From positions 9,858,001 to 9,922,000 of the forward strand of contig CM082596.2 of the NCBI GenBank assembly GCA_040954595.2: DNA of 64,000 nt, in the 5' to 3' direction. Position numbers and translations under genes: made by a program. Shown here piece by piece: positions 59,820 to 64,000 of the stretch. The DNA is from Balanoglossus misakiensis. Its lineage: Eukaryota > Hemichordata. The stretch's first letter is position 1. Each line of letters starts with the position of its first letter. The notes under the pieces were generated by a model. That model had not been told where the DNA came from and ran no database searches. It saw only the letters and a program-made list of their open reading frames with translations.

Positions 59820-60722
59820 AAGTGGAATACATGAAAGACACAGTTAGCTTAAACTACATGTGTATGCAGTAAAAACTGTATGGTGCAAGGACGTTCATTT
59901 TTATGATTTATAGCCAGCCAGTCTTTCCATGCATATCATACCAAAATTAATATGAAAATTGTGTAAATGTTAATAGACTACAAGGAAAGTACAAATACAT
60001 GTAGAAATTACACTATCCAACTTTCTCCACTTTTGATATCTGCTCAACACAGGCAAGCAAAAGGGCCGATCTGAGAGTTTGACTTGAATGATGGCAATTT
60101 TTGCTGTCCAGAAGTAACTGTATAAAATATTTTTTGGTAGTAGTATTATTGCTCAAAATACACAAGAATTTAAATATCTCCGCTCGCTACAGTGATTGAA
60201 CTGATTTTCAGCAAATTGCAGTGTATAAATAAACATTGCCATCTAATGAAATATCAATCCAATATGGCCGCCCATTTGCAATGGTAAAATGCTAGGTTTT
60301 TCCTTTTTTGAGCGCCTGGGAATTTAAATTATAATCCAGATATCAAACACTTAAGTCACTATCTGTATCTGCACATATATTGTAATATATTCTGAAAATT
60401 TCGTTACAATTAGATCAACTATGATTGAGACACGGAACATCAAACATTGCAAAATTTCATATTTCCCATGGTGCCATGCAAAAAATAGAGAGATTTTCTT
60501 TACAAGTTTAGATGATCTCCTGTAAAACTGAAAGAAGTATTCTTCTGTGAATCGTGCATAATTTTTTGAAAAATGTTGAAGGTACTTGAGAATATCAGTA
60601 TTTTTTGATGCTTTTGTACCTTGAAAACTGGTGAACCGATTTTGATAATTTTCTTTATTATAACCTACAAAGACCTATAAACATTTTTTATCAGTAAAAT
60701 AAACAGCCTTATATAATTTTAC

Positions 60723-61415
60723 TGGTCCAGCTGTTACAGAGACCACTGGCTATTTTATTATAAACTGGTGGTAGGTCAGTGAATGCCTCTGTCTGATTGG
60801 ACTAATTAGCTTGTCATACTCGCATGTATTTTTAAAGACAGTTTTTGGACAACAATCAGCTGTGGTCCAGCTGTTACAGAGACCTCCGGCTATTTATTAT
60901 AAACTGGTGGTAGGTCAGTAAATGCCTCTGTCTGATTGGACTAATTAGCTTGTCATACTCGCATGTATTTTACAGACAGTTTTTGGACAAAAATCAGTTG
61001 TGGTCCAGCTGTTACAGAGACCACCGGCTATTTTATTATAAACTGGTGGTAGGTCAGTGAATGCCTCTGTCTGATAGGACTAATTAGCTTGTCATACTCG
61101 CATGTATTTTACAGACAATTTTTGGACAAAAATCAGTTGTGGTCCAGCTGTTACAGAGACCACCGACTATTTTATTATAAACTGGTGGTAGGTCAGTGAA
61201 TGCCCTTGTCTGATAGGACTAATTAGCTTGTCATACTCGCATGAATTTTACAGACAGTTTTTGGACAAAAATCAGCTGTGGTCCAGCTGTTACAGAGACC
61301 ACCGGTTATTTTATTATAAACTGGTGGTAGGTCAGTGAATGCCTCTGTCTGATTGGACTAATTAGCTTGTCATACTCGCATGTATTTTACAGGCAGTTTT
61401 TGGACAAAAATCTGT
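60723..61415 (+). repeat. Satellite, five copies of about 139 bp
   Basis: GGTCCAGCTGTTACAGAGAC starts each unit near 60723, 60864, 61003, 61141 and 61279. Units share TGATTGGACTAATTAGCTTG and differ by a few bases. The preceding 59830-60720 has no gene I can support. Confidence 0.93.
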
Positions 61416-61599
61416 TTTTTTAGTGCTGCTTGTAGGATTGCAGTGACACATAACACTTGATTGGGCATAGTGAATTTTTTTATGTTTCCATAGTATTTGA
61501 ATATTTTTGCCATATATGCTTGCCAATGTCGCCCGTGATTTTAATTCTGGCGAATACCTAAAATCTGTGTAATCCCCAAATGGCACAACAGTATCCTAT

Positions 61600-64000
61600 A
61601 TGCTATGTTTTAAGAAGTTAATTATACATAGATATGCATCTTGTTAAAATGCACAACAGTCACGATTTTGTTCACACGAGTTTGATTGCTGCCAGGACAT
61701 AACCCAAATATTTTGATAATTTTGGCAATGACCTTTGAACTACTATCCCATGCCTTGGCATGTACAGCAGATACAGCCTTCAAATTTGGAGGACTGGAAC
61801 ACCTAATGAAGTACATGTATTAACTTTAACACAATAATTATGTACATAAGCTCTTTAAAGTTACCCAATAGATCTTAGAAGTCTGGTTTTTGCTGGACAC
61901 TGATTAGTTTGATATCAAAATTTGTTGGCCCAACTTTGCGTGAACTCTGGCTTACTTACCATTTCTCAGCACCCATAACAAATACAGCCTTTGCTTTCTG
62001 TTGGAACCATGCTAACCACTTTGGCTCCTCCAATGCTGCTTATAGTTGGGTCTTCTTCATGGCAGCCATATTTGATTTTTGGATAACCTTTAAAAGTTGA
62101 CATTTTTTTCAAAAATTACAAGGCCAATCAAGTTCTAATTTACAGTCCGTTCCAATTTTTTTCAATAATATTGTTAGTGGTCATGCGAATTTGGATTCAT
62201 TATGGATTTTTGAAAAATCTCATGAAAAATTTCCAAAGTCTTTTTTTAATCAAGCTTTCAAGTGAATTGTGATTGCTTTAACCTTATTCGAGCCAAATTG
62301 TATTTTCTGAACACCGATGAAAAACAAAGATTTCCTATTTCTAGCCTACTCATTGATAGCACACAAATTAATTTTATTGATACGAGTCACCATATGACTA
62401 GAATACGTTACATTTTTGGCAACTTTCACATGTTCTTTGATCCAGTTGTTTTTCAGAATTTGATTAAACAATTTATTGGCCACTCTCACATGTCCTTTGA
62501 TCCAGTAATTCTAGAACTTAATTTTATGTGGATATGCCTCTTGTTAAAAAGCACAACAGTCATGATTTTGTTCACATGAGAACTATTGCTGCCAGGACAT
62601 AACCCAACTATTTTTATAATTCTGGCAATGATCTACTTTCCCATAACTTGCCATGCACAGCAGATACAGCTTTCAAATTTAGGGGACTGGAACATCTAAT
62701 GAAGTATTAATCTTTAACACAATACTGATGTACGTATCCTATTTAAAGTTAACCAATAGAGCTTAGAACTTTGGTTCTTGTTGAACACTGATCAGTTTGA
62801 TATCAGATTTTGTTGGCACAATTTTGCGTGACCTCTGGCTTACTTACCATTTCTAGCCATCCAAAAAAGATACAGAGCTTGCTTTCTGTTGGAACCATGT
62901 TAACTGCTTTGGCACCTGTAATGCTGCATGTTCCTTTAATTGTCTTCTTCATGGTGGCTATATTGAATTTTCTGATAACCTCTAAAAGTTGACATTTTTT
63001 TCAAAACTACAGGGCCAATCAAGTTCTAATTTACTGTCCCTTCCAATTTTTTTCAATAATATTGTTAGTGGTCATGCGAATTTGGATTCATTATGGATTT
63101 TTGAAAAATGTCATGAAAAATTTCCAAAGTCTTTTTTTAATCAAGCTTTCAAGTGTATTGTGATTGCTTTAACCTTATTCGAGCCAAATTGGATTTTCTG
63201 AACTCTGATTAAAAACGAAGATTTCCTATTTCTAGCCTACTCATTGAAAGCACGCAAATTCATTTTATTGATATGAGTCACCATATGAATAGAATACTTT
63301 ACATTTTTTGGCAAATTTCACATGTCCTTTGATTCAGATTTGTTAGAACTGAATTGTACTTGGATATGTCTCTTGTTAAAAAGCACAACAGTCATGATTG
63401 TGTTCACTTGAGTTTTGTCGCTGCCAGGACATAACCGAAATATTTTGATAATTTTGGCAATGACCCTTGATCTACTTGGATATGTCTCATGTTAAAAAGC
63501 ACAACAGTCTTGATTTTGTTCACACGAGTTTTATCGCTGCCAGGACATAACCAAAATATTTTGATAATTTTGGCAATGACCCTTGATCTACTTGGATATG
63601 TCTCTTGTTAAAAAGCACAACAGTCTTGATTTTGTTCACATGAGTTTTATCGCTGCCAGGACATAACCCAAGTATTTTGATAATTTTGGCAATGACCCTT
63701 GATCTACTTGGATATGTCTCTTGTTAAAAAGCACAACAGTCATGATTGTGTTCACACGAGTTTTATTGCTGCCAGGACATAACCCAAATATTTTGTTAAG
63801 TTTGGCAATGACCCTTGATCTTCTTGGATATGTCTCTTGTTAAAAAGCACAACTGTCATGATTTTGTTCACATGAGTTTTATTGCTGCCAGGACATAACC
63901 CAAATATTTTGATAATTTTGGCAATGACCCTTGATCTACTTGGATATGTCTCTTGTTAAAAAGCACAACAGTCAGGATTTTGTTCACATGAGTTTTATCA
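61600..64000. repeat. Higher-order tandem repeat field, about 0.9-kb units then about 117-bp units
   Basis: 61640-62560 and 62540-63430 are two large related units (both contain TTCAATAATATTGTTAGTGG and GCTGCCAGGACATAACC). From about 63360 to the window end a 117-bp unit with GGATATGTCTCTTGTTAAAA and CAATGACCCTTGATCT repeats about six times. Predicted frames of 60-105 codons recur with the units and are not genes. The array continues past the window. Confidence 0.9.

Noticed and set aside
61362-63201. Several 60-105-codon frames in the last 3 kb
   Set aside because: They recur with the tandem repeat units and match no family.

Overview
This is invertebrate-animal nuclear DNA. Genes have short exons with GT/AG introns. 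Long AT-rich introns are full of microsatellites, hairpin repeats and DNA transposons. I recognise Mediator subunit 25 (MED25) exons, EGF-like exons, a HECT-domain gene, a BEN-domain gene and a tnp2/DUF4218 transposase gene. The mix suits a marine invertebrate (for example a hemichordate, lancelet or mollusc), but I cannot name the species from sequence alone.

Layout. 134-2639 (-): a two-exon SAM-like plus HECT protein that keeps the catalytic-type AHTC motif. 2.3-11.5 kb: microsatellites, a nine-fold palindromic minisatellite (4396-4842), a GC-rich possible promoter (5230-5790) and a nearly perfect 873-bp tandem duplication (7079-8824). 11615-36086 (+): MED25-like exons in two tandem segments. 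Copy A lies at about 12.0-29.3 kb and copy B at about 29.3-34.4 kb; each carries different lesions. 36-47 kb: EGF-like exons, also locally duplicated and partly broken, sitting between MED25-type and glutamine-rich exons. 48243-51708: two Q-rich exons that may be a MED25 tail. 55.7-64 kb: a possible small gene (first exon at 57768, last exon ending at 59819) and two tandem-repeat fields.

The main find is a complete 10,728-bp DNA transposon at 14062-24789, inserted in a MED25 intron. It has inverted ends starting CCCTTACGAAAAAG, a 2-bp TT target duplication, and large subterminal repeat arrays at both ends whose shared motif faces opposite ways. It carries two divergently transcribed spliced genes about 440 bp apart: a BEN-domain protein (-) and a CACTA/tnp2-like transposase (+). 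Copy B of the MED25 duplication keeps the empty target site near 30889, so the element boundaries are read directly. The layout parallels plant En/Spm (a DNA-binding protein plus a transposase plus subterminal binding sites), with a BEN protein in the DNA-binding place. That role is inference.

Further elements also have paralogous empty sites: a 1.88-kb element with 33-bp perfect inverted ends (25293), a 463-bp foldback (32006) and a 796-bp TTAA-flanked palindrome (43003). At least five elements in the window are bounded by TTAA. Several conserved reading frames are broken by one base in a homopolymer, which points to either consensus errors or slippage decay.
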